DNA of 38,799 bases from Actinomycetes bacterium (GCA_021796535.1 JAKABW010000017.1:1-38799), one strand, 5' to 3'; counted from the stretch's first letter, positions 26,407 through 35,253 are shown. Made by a program: numbers and translations. The notes: generated from the sequence alone by a model not told the origin.

Positions 26407-27189
26407 ATGCACGTGGAGAAAAAAGAGTTTTCGATTTCCGACTATAAAATATGGAACCGTCACGCCAAATGGTGGAAAGATACCTTTACCGGCGGCAGGG
26501 ACGAAGAGTATGATTCCTTGATTATACCTTTGATTTTGGACCTCGCAGACGGCGACGGTCCGGTCTTGGATATCGGGTCCGGAGAGGGACAAATTGCAAG
26601 GGCAATAGCTGCCAAGAACCGCGGAATTTCGGTCGTGGGAATCGATCCCTCCGATGCGCAATTGCGCAATGCATTGTCGGCTGACGCTGCGTACGGCAAC
26701 AGAATTTCCTACGTCAGGGGAACGGCCGAGGAATTGCCTTTCCGGGAAAACAGCTATGCAATGGCCATATGCTGTCTGGTTATCGAACATACCGTAAACC
26801 CGGACTCGGTCCTTACGGAAGTGGCCAGAGTGCTCAAACCGGGCGGAAAATTTATCTTGCTGATAAATCACCCTTTTTTCCAGGGTACGGGCAGCGGTTT
26901 GGTGGATGACCGGATTCTGGGAGAACAATACTGGCGGGTCGGACCTTACCTTACGGAAGACGTTGTTCTGGAGGAAGTGGATCCCGGCGTAATGTTGCCG
27001 TTTGCCCACCGGCCGATCAGCCGTTATATCAACCCTTTGACAGAACTGGACTTTGTATTGGTAAAAATGGTGGAACCGCCGCCCTTGGAAGGCCTTGTCG
27101 ATCAATCCGTGGCTCCCGAGCTGGAGTCTGCCATTCCCAGGTTGCTGGCCATGGTTTTTGAACACCGTTGTCCGCAACAAGCTGTCTAG
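26407..27189 (+). CDS. Class I SAM-dependent methyltransferase (UbiE/Methyltransf_11-like)
   Basis: This 260-residue methyltransferase has motif I VLDIGSGEGQIARAIA, the acidic end of strand 2 in VVGIDPSDAQL, motif II region AICCLVIEH, and RVLKPGGKFILL. These are class I features of the type that methylates small molecules or proteins. The substrate is unknown. It sits between uvrC and rapZ in a stretch where uvrC and rapZ are often neighbours in actinobacteria, so it may be a clade-specific insertion. It starts with ATG 26407, 36 bases after the uvrC stop. The C-terminal 70 residues have no recognised motif. Confidence 0.85.
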   Translation: MHVEKKEFSISDYKIWNRHAKWWKDTFTGGRDEEYDSLIIPLILDLADGDGPVLDIGSGEGQIARAIAAKNRGISVVGIDPSDAQLRNALSADAAYGNRISYVRGTAEELPFRENSYAMAICCLVIEHTVNPDSVLTEVARVLKPGGKFILLINHPFFQGTGSGLVDDRILGEQYWRVGPYLTEDVVLEEVDPGVMLPFAHRPISRYINPLTELDFVLVKMVEPPPLEGLVDQSVAPELESAIPRLLAMVFEHRCPQQAV

Positions 27190-27260
27190 TTGCCCTTCCC
27201 GTTCGGCAATTAAACTGTAACATGATTTATATGACTTCTTTTTCGAAGCAAAACGCATAA

Positions 27261-28115
27261 ATGACTAAATATCTGTTTGCCACCGGTCTTTCCGGCGCCG
27301 GAAGATCTTCCGCTGCCGCCACACTTGAGGATCTGGGTTGGTTCGTGATTGACAATTTACCCCCTTCGCTTATCGGTAAAGTAATGGAACTGGTGGAACA
27401 AAGGGGATCAGAACAGGAAAAATTCTGTTTTGTGCTTGGCCGCGGCGGATCCGAAACAACCAATGAAATCCTGCCGGTACTTCTTCAGCTGCGCAAACAA
27501 GACGATACTTTGAAAGTGCTTTTTCTCGATGCCTCAGACGAAGCTTTGGTGCAGCGCTACGAAGGGACCAGAAGGAAGCACCCTCTGGAAGCCGAAGGAC
27601 TCCTGGAGGCCATCAAAGCGGAACGTAATACCATGAAAGACTTGCGCGAAATTGCAGACATCGTCATTGACACCACGAACCTGAATGTTCACGAGTTGAG
27701 GGATCAGTTGGTAAAGTTGTTTTCCGACGCGAACTCTTCGACCCAGATGGAACTGTCGGTGGTCTCTTTCGGTTATAAATACGGACTTCCGCTTGACTGC
27801 GACATCGTTTTGGATTGCAGATTTTTGCCCAACCCCCATTGGGTAAAAGCCTTGAGGGCTCACACCGGCTTGGAAAAAGAAGTGAGGGATTATGTACTTT
27901 CCTTTGAGGACTCCCTGGAACTGCTTTTGCGTCTGGATGAGCTGTTCGGATTTCTATTGCCGGAATATACCAAAGAGGGGAAATCTTACCTGTCGATTGG
28001 CATAGGCTGCACGGGCGGCAAACACAGATCCGTGGTCATTGCCGAAGAGCTTTCGAAAAGAATGACAAGCCACGGTTTTACGGCGCTTGTCAGACACAGA
28101 GACATCTCAAAATAA
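27261..28115 (+). CDS. rapZ: RNase adapter / nucleotide-binding protein RapZ
   Basis: This 284-residue RapZ (YvcJ) family GTP/ATP-binding protein has the P-loop GLSGAGRSS, in which Arg replaces the usual Lys, a common actinobacterial form. LEDLGWFVIDNLPPSL follows. DILDCRFLPNPHW-like VLDCRFLPNPHW and the C-terminal IGCTGGKHRSV with VRHRDISK are family signatures. In E. coli RapZ controls glmS mRNA turnover; in actinobacteria the target is unknown. It is followed 32 bases later by yvcK. A short dyad TTGCC...GGCAA (27190-27209) lies in the gap before it. Confidence 0.95.
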   Translation: MTKYLFATGLSGAGRSSAAATLEDLGWFVIDNLPPSLIGKVMELVEQRGSEQEKFCFVLGRGGSETTNEILPVLLQLRKQDDTLKVLFLDASDEALVQRYEGTRRKHPLEAEGLLEAIKAERNTMKDLREIADIVIDTTNLNVHELRDQLVKLFSDANSSTQMELSVVSFGYKYGLPLDCDIVLDCRFLPNPHWVKALRAHTGLEKEVRDYVLSFEDSLELLLRLDELFGFLLPEYTKEGKSYLSIGIGCTGGKHRSVVIAEELSKRMTSHGFTALVRHRDISK

Positions 28116-28147
28116 ATTTTTATACAAAGTCCTCACCATATCGTACC

Positions 28148-29089
28148 ATGACAAAAAACACAAACAGCATGACAGCAACGGGACCGTCTTATTCTTCTCG
28201 CAGGCCAAAAATTGTCGCCTTGGGTGGCGGGCATGGTTTGGCGCAAACACTGACAGCCGCCAAGAGATATGCCGCAAGCGTGACCGCCGTCGTTTCAGTG
28301 GCGGATAACGGCGGTTCTTCAAAGGTTTTTAGGGACGAATTGAACATCCCGGCCGTCGGCGATATGAGACGGTGCCTGCTGGCTCTTGCGGACGGGGAAA
28401 ATTTATTGGCCCAAGCCATGTCCTACCGGTTTCCGGAAGGAGCGTTTGCCAATCACCCCGTGGGCAATTTTCTTTTGGCGGGACTCTATGAAATGACGGA
28501 TAACCTGGAGTCAGCCAGCCGGGAATTCGGCAAAAGTCTCAACATCAAAGGAAATGTTTTGCCGGCCTGCAACAGCAACGTAACCCTTGTGGCAACCACC
28601 GAATCCGGAGAAGAGATAACAGGACAAACGGCAATTGTCCGGCAAAGCGACATAAGCTCGGTAAGACTTACCGGTTCCGATGTAAACACCCCGGAGTCTG
28701 TCATTGCGGCCATCGGGGAAGCCGATCAGATTATTGTGGGTCCCGGTTCTTTGTACACCTCTTTATTGGCTGCTTTGGGCGCCGGCGGAATCCGGGAAGC
28801 TTTCACCGCCTCTCGGGCTCAGAAAATCTATATCGCCAACCTCCATGCTCAGAATTATGAAACTCTCGGATACAGCGTTGCCGATCATGTCAACGCTCTT
28901 TTGCGACACGGTATCGAATGTGAAGTAATTTTATTGCCGCTCCGGCATGAAATGGAACTCGGGAAGCTCCCCAAACACGTCGGTGTGTTTGTTGACGATC
29001 TTTCAGACGGCTCAGGAGCAATCCACGACCCTTCTTTGCTTGGAAAAGCCCTTCAGAAAATCTGGTACTTGATTGAGACGCCCGCATAA
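28148..29089 (+). CDS. yvcK: YvcK/GlmR (CofD-like) gluconeogenesis factor
   Basis: This 313-residue protein belongs to the YvcK family, a UDP-GlcNAc-binding regulator that links carbon supply to peptidoglycan precursor synthesis. Motifs are IVALGGGHGLAQTL (near residue 22), SVADNGGSS, LNIPAVGDMRRCL, NHPVGNFLLAGL and IVGPGSLYTSLLAAL. The RapZ-YvcK pair is conserved across Gram-positive bacteria. In actinobacteria the next gene is usually whiA. Here the next 633 bases hold no whiA, and gap follows. Confidence 0.95.
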   Translation: MTKNTNSMTATGPSYSSRRPKIVALGGGHGLAQTLTAAKRYAASVTAVVSVADNGGSSKVFRDELNIPAVGDMRRCLLALADGENLLAQAMSYRFPEGAFANHPVGNFLLAGLYEMTDNLESASREFGKSLNIKGNVLPACNSNVTLVATTESGEEITGQTAIVRQSDISSVRLTGSDVNTPESVIAAIGEADQIIVGPGSLYTSLLAALGAGGIREAFTASRAQKIYIANLHAQNYETLGYSVADHVNALLRHGIECEVILLPLRHEMELGKLPKHVGVFVDDLSDGSGAIHDPSLLGKALQKIWYLIETPA

Positions 29090-29722
29090 GCGCATTTTGC
29101 CGGGTTCCCCAACACAACCCCTTTTCTTTATGCAAACAACGGTCTGGGATATGCGAAAATATCGTCGGCTCATATCCCCATCAGTCGGTGTCGAAACCCG
29201 AGAACTGTTTTTGTTGCACTTGTATCCTATTTGATGGCGGTCACCTGATCGGGAAATTTTTTCTGCCGCCGAAGGCGTGAAACAGATCCACCGCCCGGTC
29301 TGTTTTTGAAAAACCCAAAGCGGCATCTTGGAAAAGGGAAGCGGTACAAAACCTTCGCCCACTTATTGGCCTTGTCGGGCACTCCGGAGCAAATCCGGTT
29401 CGATCCGATTTATAAAGCGCCGGAAGACAGGTTTTCCGACGGGTCATTTTTTATAAAAAATTAACGGATGGGGGAAAGAGGCTTATTTTGTCAAAAAATA
29501 GCTCTTGTACACGGCAGACAAAACTTGTTTTAGGCGCATGCCGGTTTCTCTTAAGACAATTTTTGCTCTAAACGACACCGTGGGTATTGTAATATGAAAT
29601 ATAGTTATTGGGGCTTTAGGCCCTTTTGCAGCCACCTCTGATATGACATGATGTGGCCACCTCGATATGACATGATGGGTACAGTTAAACAAAATAACGG
29701 CTGAGGTCGGGAAGGAGAATAC
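29090..29722. other. Gap between yvcK and gap where whiA is normally found
   Basis: This 633-base stretch carries no recognisable gene. Open frames on both strands are short. A 52-codon frame from TTG 29306 to 29464 includes GTPEQIRFDPIYKAPEDRF, which reads as protein-like. A second frame in a neighbouring phase runs up to TGA at 29278-29280, so a decayed, frameshifted gene is possible. Neither resembles WhiA. GGGC-TTTAG-GCCC followed by TTTT lies near 29612-29629. A tandem repeat at 29631-29677 precedes gap. A good ribosome-binding site (AAGGAG, 29712-29717) ends the region. Confidence 0.6.
29631..29677. repeat. Two tandem copies of a 22-23 base repeat upstream of gap
   Basis: Copy 1 (29631-29653) and copy 2 (29656-29677) share GCCACCTC, one extra T in copy 1, then GATATGACATGATG, with TG between them. 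The pair lies 45-92 bases upstream of the gap ATG. It could be a two-site operator for a glycolytic regulator or the end repeats of a lost IS21-like element, which carry multiple ~20-base repeats at their termini. Sequence alone does not decide. Confidence 0.8.
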
Positions 29723-30739
29723 ATGACGGTCAAGGTAGGTATCAACGGGTTTGGGCGGATAGGTCGCAATTATCTGCGGGCTGTTTTGGAAAGCAAGGCC
29801 GACATCGAAGTTGTTGCCATCAACGACTTGTTGAGCACAAAGACGAATGCTCACTTACTGCGTTATGATTCAACACAGGGCAGACTTAAAGAAAAGGTAG
29901 AAGTAAAAGATGATGCTTTGCTGGTAGACGGCAAAGAAATAGCCATTTTTTCCGAGCGCAACCCCGCCGATATTCCCTGGGGCAAGTATGACGTAGATGT
30001 CGTCATCGAATCCACCGGACGCTTTACCAAGAGAGCCGACGCCGCATCCCACTTGGAATCCGGTGTCAAAAAAGTAATTATTTCCGGACCTTCGGGTGAT
30101 GCAGACGCAACGTTTGTCGTGGGGGTAAACGACCAAGACTACGACAGGGAAAATCACAACGTTATTTCGTGCGCTTCCTGTACCACCAACTGCTTCGTTC
30201 CGATGGTAAAAGTGCTTGACGATACTTTCGGTGTCGCCCATGGACTCATGACAACCGTACACGCTTACACCAATGACCAAGAACTGCTGGACTTGGGAAG
30301 AGACAACTTGCGCCGGGCCAGGGCTGCCGCCGTCAATATAGTGCCGACAACGACGGGTGCCGCACGCGCCACAGCCCTCGTTCTGACGGCCATGAAAGGA
30401 CGCTTGGACGGGCATTCTCTTCGGGTACCGCTGCCCGTCGGTTCCATCACGGACTTTACCGCCATCGTTGCGGGCGATCTGAATGTCGACACAATTAACG
30501 AAGCTTTCAAAACGGCTGCAGCGGAAGGTCCTATGTCAAAAGTTTTGGTGTATTCCGACGAAGAATTGGTCTCTTCGGACATAGTCGGCACCCCGGCTTC
30601 TTGTACATTTGATTCCAAGCTCACTTTGGCGATGCCTCTGGGTAACGATACCACGCTTGTCAAGGTATTCGGTTGGTATGACAACGAATGGGGATACTCA
30701 AACCGCCTTGTCGATATGACGACACTGGTAGTGGCTTGA
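29723..30739 (+). CDS. gap: Glyceraldehyde-3-phosphate dehydrogenase, type I
   Basis: This glycolytic enzyme of 338 residues oxidises glyceraldehyde-3-phosphate with NAD and phosphate. The Rossmann start reads KVGINGFGRIGRNYLRA, and the catalytic cysteine is Cys153 in SCASCTTNC. The C-terminal WYDNEWGYSNRL is also present. The phosphate-site region GAARATALVL and RVPLPVGSITDF are normal. Coenzyme choice cannot be read with certainty; the residue pattern IVAINDLL favours NAD. The ATG is preceded by AAGGAG. It is the first gene of a gap-pgk-tpi-secG block. Unusual tandem repeats lie upstream and may take part in regulation. Confidence 0.97.
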   Translation: MTVKVGINGFGRIGRNYLRAVLESKADIEVVAINDLLSTKTNAHLLRYDSTQGRLKEKVEVKDDALLVDGKEIAIFSERNPADIPWGKYDVDVVIESTGRFTKRADAASHLESGVKKVIISGPSGDADATFVVGVNDQDYDRENHNVISCASCTTNCFVPMVKVLDDTFGVAHGLMTTVHAYTNDQELLDLGRDNLRRARAAAVNIVPTTTGAARATALVLTAMKGRLDGHSLRVPLPVGSITDFTAIVAGDLNVDTINEAFKTAAAEGPMSKVLVYSDEELVSSDIVGTPASCTFDSKLTLAMPLGNDTTLVKVFGWYDNEWGYSNRLVDMTTLVVA

Positions 30740-30746
30740 GGTCTTT

Positions 30747-31904
30747 GTGGAAGGTTTCCCTGTATTAGAAGACCTGGGTGACGTATCCGGCAAGAAAGTA
30801 CTGTTGCGAGCGGATTTCAATTGTCCCATCGCTGAAGGCCCGGACGGCAAAACTGTTATCACCGATGATTACCGCATAGTGTCGACGGTGCCGACGATCA
30901 AGTGGCTTTTGGATCGCGGGGCCTCCGTTACCGTTATGAGCCACTTTGGCAGGCCAAAAGGAAAACACGACGACCGATACGTACTGGATCCTGTCGAAAA
31001 AAGACTGGCCGAGCTGGTCGGTCCCGTAACCTTTTTGGAAAACGTCAGATTCAATCCCGGCGAAGAGGCAAACGACGATGCATTCGTAAAAGAGTTGATT
31101 TACGGACAGGATCTTTACGTAAATGACGCTTTTGCCGTTTCTCACAGAAGTCATGCTTCCGTGGTGGGGCCGCCCAAATATCTTCCTTCAGCGGCTGGCC
31201 GACAGTTGGAAAAAGAGGCCCGGATGATGTCAAAGCTCCTGAATGAACCGGAAAGACCCTTCATCGCCATAGTGGGAGGGGCAAAAATTGCCGACAAATT
31301 GAGTCTTTTGAAATCCTTGGCTCGCAAAGTCGACGCGATAGTGGTCGGCGGCGGAATGAGCTACACATTCCAAAAAGCTTTGGGACACACAACGGGTGAT
31401 TCCATCGTTGATGAGTCAAAAACAGAAGCATGCTCCGAACTTTTGGCAGCCGGCCCCAGGATCCTGTTGCCGATTGATCTGATAGCTTTGAAGCCCGGCG
31501 GCAAACTGGATTTTTCCAACAATTTGTCCGCCGAGGAAAAAGGCGAAACAGAGACCATCGGTGTGGACGTTCCCGACGGATTTGAAGCAGCCGACATAGG
31601 CCCGAAGACGCGTGAATACTTCGCGAGAGAAATTATGTCCGCCAAGACGATTCTCTGGAACGGTCCGATGGGTGCTTTTGAAGACGAAAGGTTTGCCGGC
31701 GGCACGATTGCCGTAGCCCAAGCGGTGGCCGGCTGTTCTGCATTTTCCGTCGTGGGAGGCGGAGATTCAGTGCGGGCCCTCAACGATGCAGGGCTTGAAG
31801 ACAAAGTAAGTCATGTCTCCACAGGGGGAGGAGCATCCCTTGAATTGATAGAAAAAGGCGATTTGCCGGGTCTTATCGCATTGCGTAACGCGCCAAAGAA
31901 ATAA
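30747..31904 (+). CDS. pgk: Phosphoglycerate kinase
   Basis: This 385-residue glycolytic kinase transfers phosphate from 1,3-bisphosphoglycerate to ADP. Family segments are VLLRADFNCPI, MSHFGRPKG, VNDAFAVSHRSHASV, IVGGAKIADKLSLL, and the C-terminal nucleotide site ILWNGPMGAFE with VVGGGDSVRAL and STGGGASLELI. It starts with GTG 30747. GAGG lies across the end of gap and provides its ribosome-binding site, leaving only 7 bases between the two genes, so gap and pgk are coupled. Confidence 0.97.
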   Translation: MEGFPVLEDLGDVSGKKVLLRADFNCPIAEGPDGKTVITDDYRIVSTVPTIKWLLDRGASVTVMSHFGRPKGKHDDRYVLDPVEKRLAELVGPVTFLENVRFNPGEEANDDAFVKELIYGQDLYVNDAFAVSHRSHASVVGPPKYLPSAAGRQLEKEARMMSKLLNEPERPFIAIVGGAKIADKLSLLKSLARKVDAIVVGGGMSYTFQKALGHTTGDSIVDESKTEACSELLAAGPRILLPIDLIALKPGGKLDFSNNLSAEEKGETETIGVDVPDGFEAADIGPKTREYFAREIMSAKTILWNGPMGAFEDERFAGGTIAVAQAVAGCSAFSVVGGGDSVRALNDAGLEDKVSHVSTGGGASLELIEKGDLPGLIALRNAPKK

Positions 31905-31912
31905 ATACCACT

Positions 31913-31957
31913 GAGCCGCTCTTTTCCGTTTGTCGTACGGTCGGAAATGCGCGGCTC
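31913..31957 (+). terminator. Large hairpin between pgk and tpi
   Basis: GAGCCGC (31913-31919) pairs with GCGGCTC (31951-31957), and inside it TTTCCG (31923-31928) pairs with CGGAAA (31942-31947), separated by a symmetric 3/3 internal bulge. The following TTGTCGTATTTTC is only moderately T-rich. It may be an intrinsic terminator or an mRNA-processing/stability hairpin that makes tpi expression differ from gap-pgk. Confidence 0.5.
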
Positions 31958-31983
31958 TTGTCGTATTTTCATCACGACATCCG

Positions 31984-32013
31984 TTGACAACAACCCAGAT
32001 AATTTTATATAAA
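31984..32013 (+). promoter_or_regulatory. Candidate tpi promoter
   Basis: A perfect TTGACA (31984-31989) lies 18 bases before TATAAA (32008-32013). The -10 overlaps the AAAGG Shine-Dalgarno sequence (32011-32015) of tpi, so a transcript from here would be nearly leaderless. Either this promoter or read-through from pgk must supply the ribosome-binding site. Confidence 0.4.
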
Positions 32014-32021
32014 GGCAAGAT

Positions 32022-32816
32022 ATGAACGCCAATTTTGAAAAACAGGTACTGATAAGCGGTAACTGGAAAATGAATGAAAATCATTTTGAAGCGCTCAGGT
32101 TGGTGCAGGAACTTTCCGCATTATTGCACCTGCCGAACGGTGAAACAGTGCTGTCGGAGTCCGTTATGGTCAGTATTCACCCTACGTTTACTTCAATAAG
32201 AACGGTACAGACGGCCATCGAATCCGACCACGTACCCGTTTTCTTGGGTGCACAAAACTGTCACTATATCGACAAAGGAGCCTATACGGGCGAAATAAGC
32301 CCGGACATGCTGGCCAAATTGGGTGTCCAATATGTTATAACCGGCCACTCCGAACGTCGACAGTACTTTTTTGAAACAGACGAAATAGTCAGAAAAAAAG
32401 TGGACGCTATCTTGCGCCACGGCATGCACCCCATCTTGTGTGTTGGGGAAAGTATGGAAGAAAGAAACTCCGGTAAAGCCTACAATAAGGTAAAAGAACA
32501 GCTTAAAGCCATATTCTCTGCGAGGTCGGTAGAGGAAACGTTGCGCATTGTTATTGCCTATGAACCGATATGGGCTATCGGTTCAGGCATGACGGCAACT
32601 TCCGGCGACGCCGAAGACATGTGTGCTTATATCAGAAAAGAAATAGGCGAACTGGTGGGTCCGGAAGTGACGGACGGCATTCTTATACAGTACGGCGGAT
32701 CCGCCAATGAGCAAAATGCCGGAGATTTGCTCAGTCAAAGCAACATCGACGGGCTTTTGGTGGGCGGCGCAAGCCTGGATGCGAAAAAATTTGTGGCAAT
32801 CTGTCGTTCCGTCTGA
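32022..32816 (+). CDS. tpiA: Triosephosphate isomerase
   Basis: This 264-residue TIM barrel interconverts dihydroxyacetone phosphate and glyceraldehyde-3-phosphate. The N-terminal ISGNWKMN carries Asn and Lys of the active site. The electrophile is His109 in TGHSERR, and the catalytic base is Glu181 in AYEPIWAIGSG. The phosphate-binding end is YGGSANEQN and LLVGGASLD. Length is normal for bacteria. The gene is separated from pgk by a hairpin and a possible promoter. Confidence 0.97.
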   Translation: MNANFEKQVLISGNWKMNENHFEALRLVQELSALLHLPNGETVLSESVMVSIHPTFTSIRTVQTAIESDHVPVFLGAQNCHYIDKGAYTGEISPDMLAKLGVQYVITGHSERRQYFFETDEIVRKKVDAILRHGMHPILCVGESMEERNSGKAYNKVKEQLKAIFSARSVEETLRIVIAYEPIWAIGSGMTATSGDAEDMCAYIRKEIGELVGPEVTDGILIQYGGSANEQNAGDLLSQSNIDGLLVGGASLDAKKFVAICRSV

Positions 32817-33009
32817 TTGCATAATGGAAATAGCTTTATCCATGCGTCCTTGCCAAAGATTGCTGTTGTTCCCGGTGTCTGATGTGTACCCGTAAAAGCA
32901 GGTTTTTGCATTCACGGCAATGTTGTATTGAACTATGACTTATTCCCATGCATTTTTTCTTATATACTAATTATCCGAGATAACCTACAGTCTTGAAAGG
33001 TAAAGTTCA

Positions 33010-33240
33010 ATGTTGACAGACGTAGTGGTTGGCGTAGAGATAATAGCCTCCCTGGCCCTTATTTTGCTTATTTTGCTGCACAGCGGACGCGGTACGGGGT
33101 TGTCGGACATGTTCGGTTCCACTGTGGGGTCCGCAGCGGCAGGTTCGACTGTGGCGGAAAAAAATCTTGACAGACTGACCATTACCATTGCCATCATATT
33201 TGCTCTTGGTGCAGTTATACTTGGCTTGCGGTGGGGGTAA
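33010..33240 (+). CDS. secG: Preprotein translocase subunit SecG
   Basis: This small membrane protein of 76 residues stimulates SecYEG protein export. It has two hydrophobic helices (about 5-24 and 55-74). They flank the conserved short loop HSGRGTGLSDMFGS, which is the SecG signature. The position after tpi matches many actinobacteria. AAAGG precedes the ATG by 9 bases. A -10-like TATACT (32963-32968) upstream may give it its own transcript. Its stop lies within a frame that could also start the next gene. Confidence 0.93.
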   Translation: MLTDVVVGVEIIASLALILLILLHSGRGTGLSDMFGSTVGSAAAGSTVAEKNLDRLTITIAIIFALGAVILGLRWG

Positions 33241-33257
33241 GAAAGGAAAACCTCTTT

Positions 33258-35240
33258 TTGCGACGTCACTGCCTAAAGCTCTGCACAGTACTGCTTCCGT
33301 TATTGGCGATAGCCAGTGTTATTATTTCACCCTCGGACTCTTACGCATCCGGAACAAATTCCGGCACTTCGGTAAATATTATTCAAGACCCCATCCAATG
33401 GGTCTTTAATAACGACAGCGGCTTACCTTCCACATACTCTCCGGTTGTCGACACCACGACCACCACACTGGTACCCGTAAATCAGGCGGCATTGGAAAAT
33501 GGCGGCGAGGTAACCGTGGGTGTACAGCAGTTGCCTTCAAGCCTTAACCCGTATACGGCAAAAGGCGCAAACAGTGTCGCTTCGATGGTGGAGTCGGCGA
33601 TTTGGCCGGGGGTATTTGCCATAGGCCCCATGAATCAAATGGTATTGCAGCAATCTTTTGTCCAGAGCGCCGAAGTGGTGGGGATCAATCCGCAACGCGT
33701 TGAATATCAAATTGTGCCCAACGCCAAGTGGTCTTCGGGGCAACCGATCACCGCTTATGACTTTACGGCAATGTGGCATTTTTTCCAAAGCGATACCCAG
33801 TATCTGCCTCCGGGAGACCTTCCGACAGGATACTCTGACATACAAAGCATAGTTTCCCTCAACAAGGGTTCAGAAGCCCTCGTGACGTTTACTCACCCTT
33901 ACGCCAATTGGGATGGGCTCTTTTCGACGATTATCCCGCCTTGGTTGATCTTAAAAACAGAACTGCCAAAATTGTCAAACCCTTCCGATTTTGTTGATTT
34001 ACCGTCCGGAGGCCCGTTCGTTGTCAAAAGCTACATTCCGGGCAAAAGTTTGCTGCTTGCCCAAAATCCAAATTACTTTGGCACCAAATCAAATTTGGAA
34101 TACATCAAGTTTTTACTTATAGACAATAGCGCCCAGTTGATAAGCGATTTAGCCGACGGGAAAGTTGATATAGCCGCTTCTGTTCCCAATGCGCGTCTGT
34201 CGTCATTTCTGAATGCAGACCCTTTCGTGACGAGTACTCAGGTATCTACGTCACATTTATGGCAAATCGTTTTCAACGTGGATGTTCCGCCCCTCGCAAA
34301 TGTTCAATTGCGAGACGCCATAGCCAGTATTGTCGACAGACCTCAGCTGTTTTGGGATACGCAAGGCATTGTTGCGCCCGATCCGACCATCAGCAATAAT
34401 CAATTGTTTTTAAACGGATACCCGCAAAGTATCGGCAACAGTGCAGGATTTCAGCAAAGCAACCTCATCAACGCGATGCAATATCTGGCGGCTGCCAAAT
34501 ATCATCAAAATAAAGCCGGCAAATACGTCTCCAAAAGCGGTGCGCTTCTGAAACTGACTTTACTGGTTCCGCAAAAAGCAAAATTAGCCAATGCTATGGC
34601 CAAAATTATAAGTGTGGAATTGGACCAGGCCGGAATAACTGTTTTTACTAAATATGAGAAAATGGCAGCCATGCTGACTGCCTCCCTCCCCGAAGGCAAA
34701 TTTCAATTTGCCCTGGCCCCCTATAATTTGTCTGAGTTTCCCGCCGCAAACGCCGCTATGTATGTAGACCCCGATTATTCCGTATCTACCATCAATCTGA
34801 ATAAACAAACCGCAAAGTCGACACAAACAAAGCGACCTTCCAACAGAGTGCGTCCTGTGTCAAAAAATTTAAATCACAGCTCTTCAAAAACCAGTTACGG
34901 ATTATCCAACTTAGCGAAATACTCTCAGAGCGATCCCTATAGTCTCGCCGAAGATGCCGCAACTTCGAACGTATCAGGATTCAACTCTTCGGCCGTTTCG
35001 TCGCTATTGCAACAGGCAAGTCAGCAGCTCAATACACCCATAAGTATTGCCGATTACAATCAAGCAGATGCGTTGATATGGCAAAAAATGCCGACATTAC
35101 CCTTATTTCAGTTGCCGGCCGTTCTGATAGTGCGCGCCGGAGTTGAGAATGTAACCTATGGCACCGGAATGTCAAACTTCGGGTGGGATATGGGCAATTG
35201 GGGAATACAGCTCAACCCTCCGATACCGATTTTGCATTAG
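33258..35240 (+). CDS. Secreted family-5 (peptide/nickel-type) ABC transporter substrate-binding protein
   Basis: This extracytoplasmic solute-binding protein has 660 residues from the chosen start. The N-terminal signal peptide is clear: a basic RRH, hydrophobic CTVLLPLLAIASVII, and a likely cleavage near DSYASG. There is no lipobox cysteine, so it is probably soluble or anchored otherwise. The mature part follows the SBP_bac_5 layout: GGEVTVGVQQLPSSLNP, then PNAKWSSGQPITAYDF, SGGPFVVKSY and NPNYFG. I chose TTG 33258, with AAAGGA upstream. GTG 33231, overlapping secG, is possible. No permease or ATPase genes adjoin it, so the partner is encoded elsewhere or it has a non-transport role, as in mycobacterial LpqW. 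Confidence 0.85.
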   Translation: MRRHCLKLCTVLLPLLAIASVIISPSDSYASGTNSGTSVNIIQDPIQWVFNNDSGLPSTYSPVVDTTTTTLVPVNQAALENGGEVTVGVQQLPSSLNPYTAKGANSVASMVESAIWPGVFAIGPMNQMVLQQSFVQSAEVVGINPQRVEYQIVPNAKWSSGQPITAYDFTAMWHFFQSDTQYLPPGDLPTGYSDIQSIVSLNKGSEALVTFTHPYANWDGLFSTIIPPWLILKTELPKLSNPSDFVDLPSGGPFVVKSYIPGKSLLLAQNPNYFGTKSNLEYIKFLLIDNSAQLISDLADGKVDIAASVPNARLSSFLNADPFVTSTQVSTSHLWQIVFNVDVPPLANVQLRDAIASIVDRPQLFWDTQGIVAPDPTISNNQLFLNGYPQSIGNSAGFQQSNLINAMQYLAAAKYHQNKAGKYVSKSGALLKLTLLVPQKAKLANAMAKIISVELDQAGITVFTKYEKMAAMLTASLPEGKFQFALAPYNLSEFPAANAAMYVDPDYSVSTINLNKQTAKSTQTKRPSNRVRPVSKNLNHSSSKTSYGLSNLAKYSQSDPYSLAEDAATSNVSGFNSSAVSSLLQQASQQLNTPISIADYNQADALIWQKMPTLPLFQLPAVLIVRAGVENVTYGTGMSNFGWDMGNWGIQLNPPIPILH

Positions 35241-35253
35241 ACCGGGTGCTGTC

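Noticed and set aside
26362-27258. 298-codon open frame on the minus strand
   Set aside because: It is antisense to the SAM methyltransferase, which has clear class I motifs. The minus-strand peptide is low in structure and motif-free.
29306-29464. 52-codon frame as a real gene
   Set aside because: Protein-like toward its end but with a TTG start, no ribosome-binding site and no family match. It is kept only as a possible relic inside the gap description.
29631-29677. CRISPR-like repeat
   Set aside because: Only two copies separated by 2 bases, with no spacers and no cas genes.
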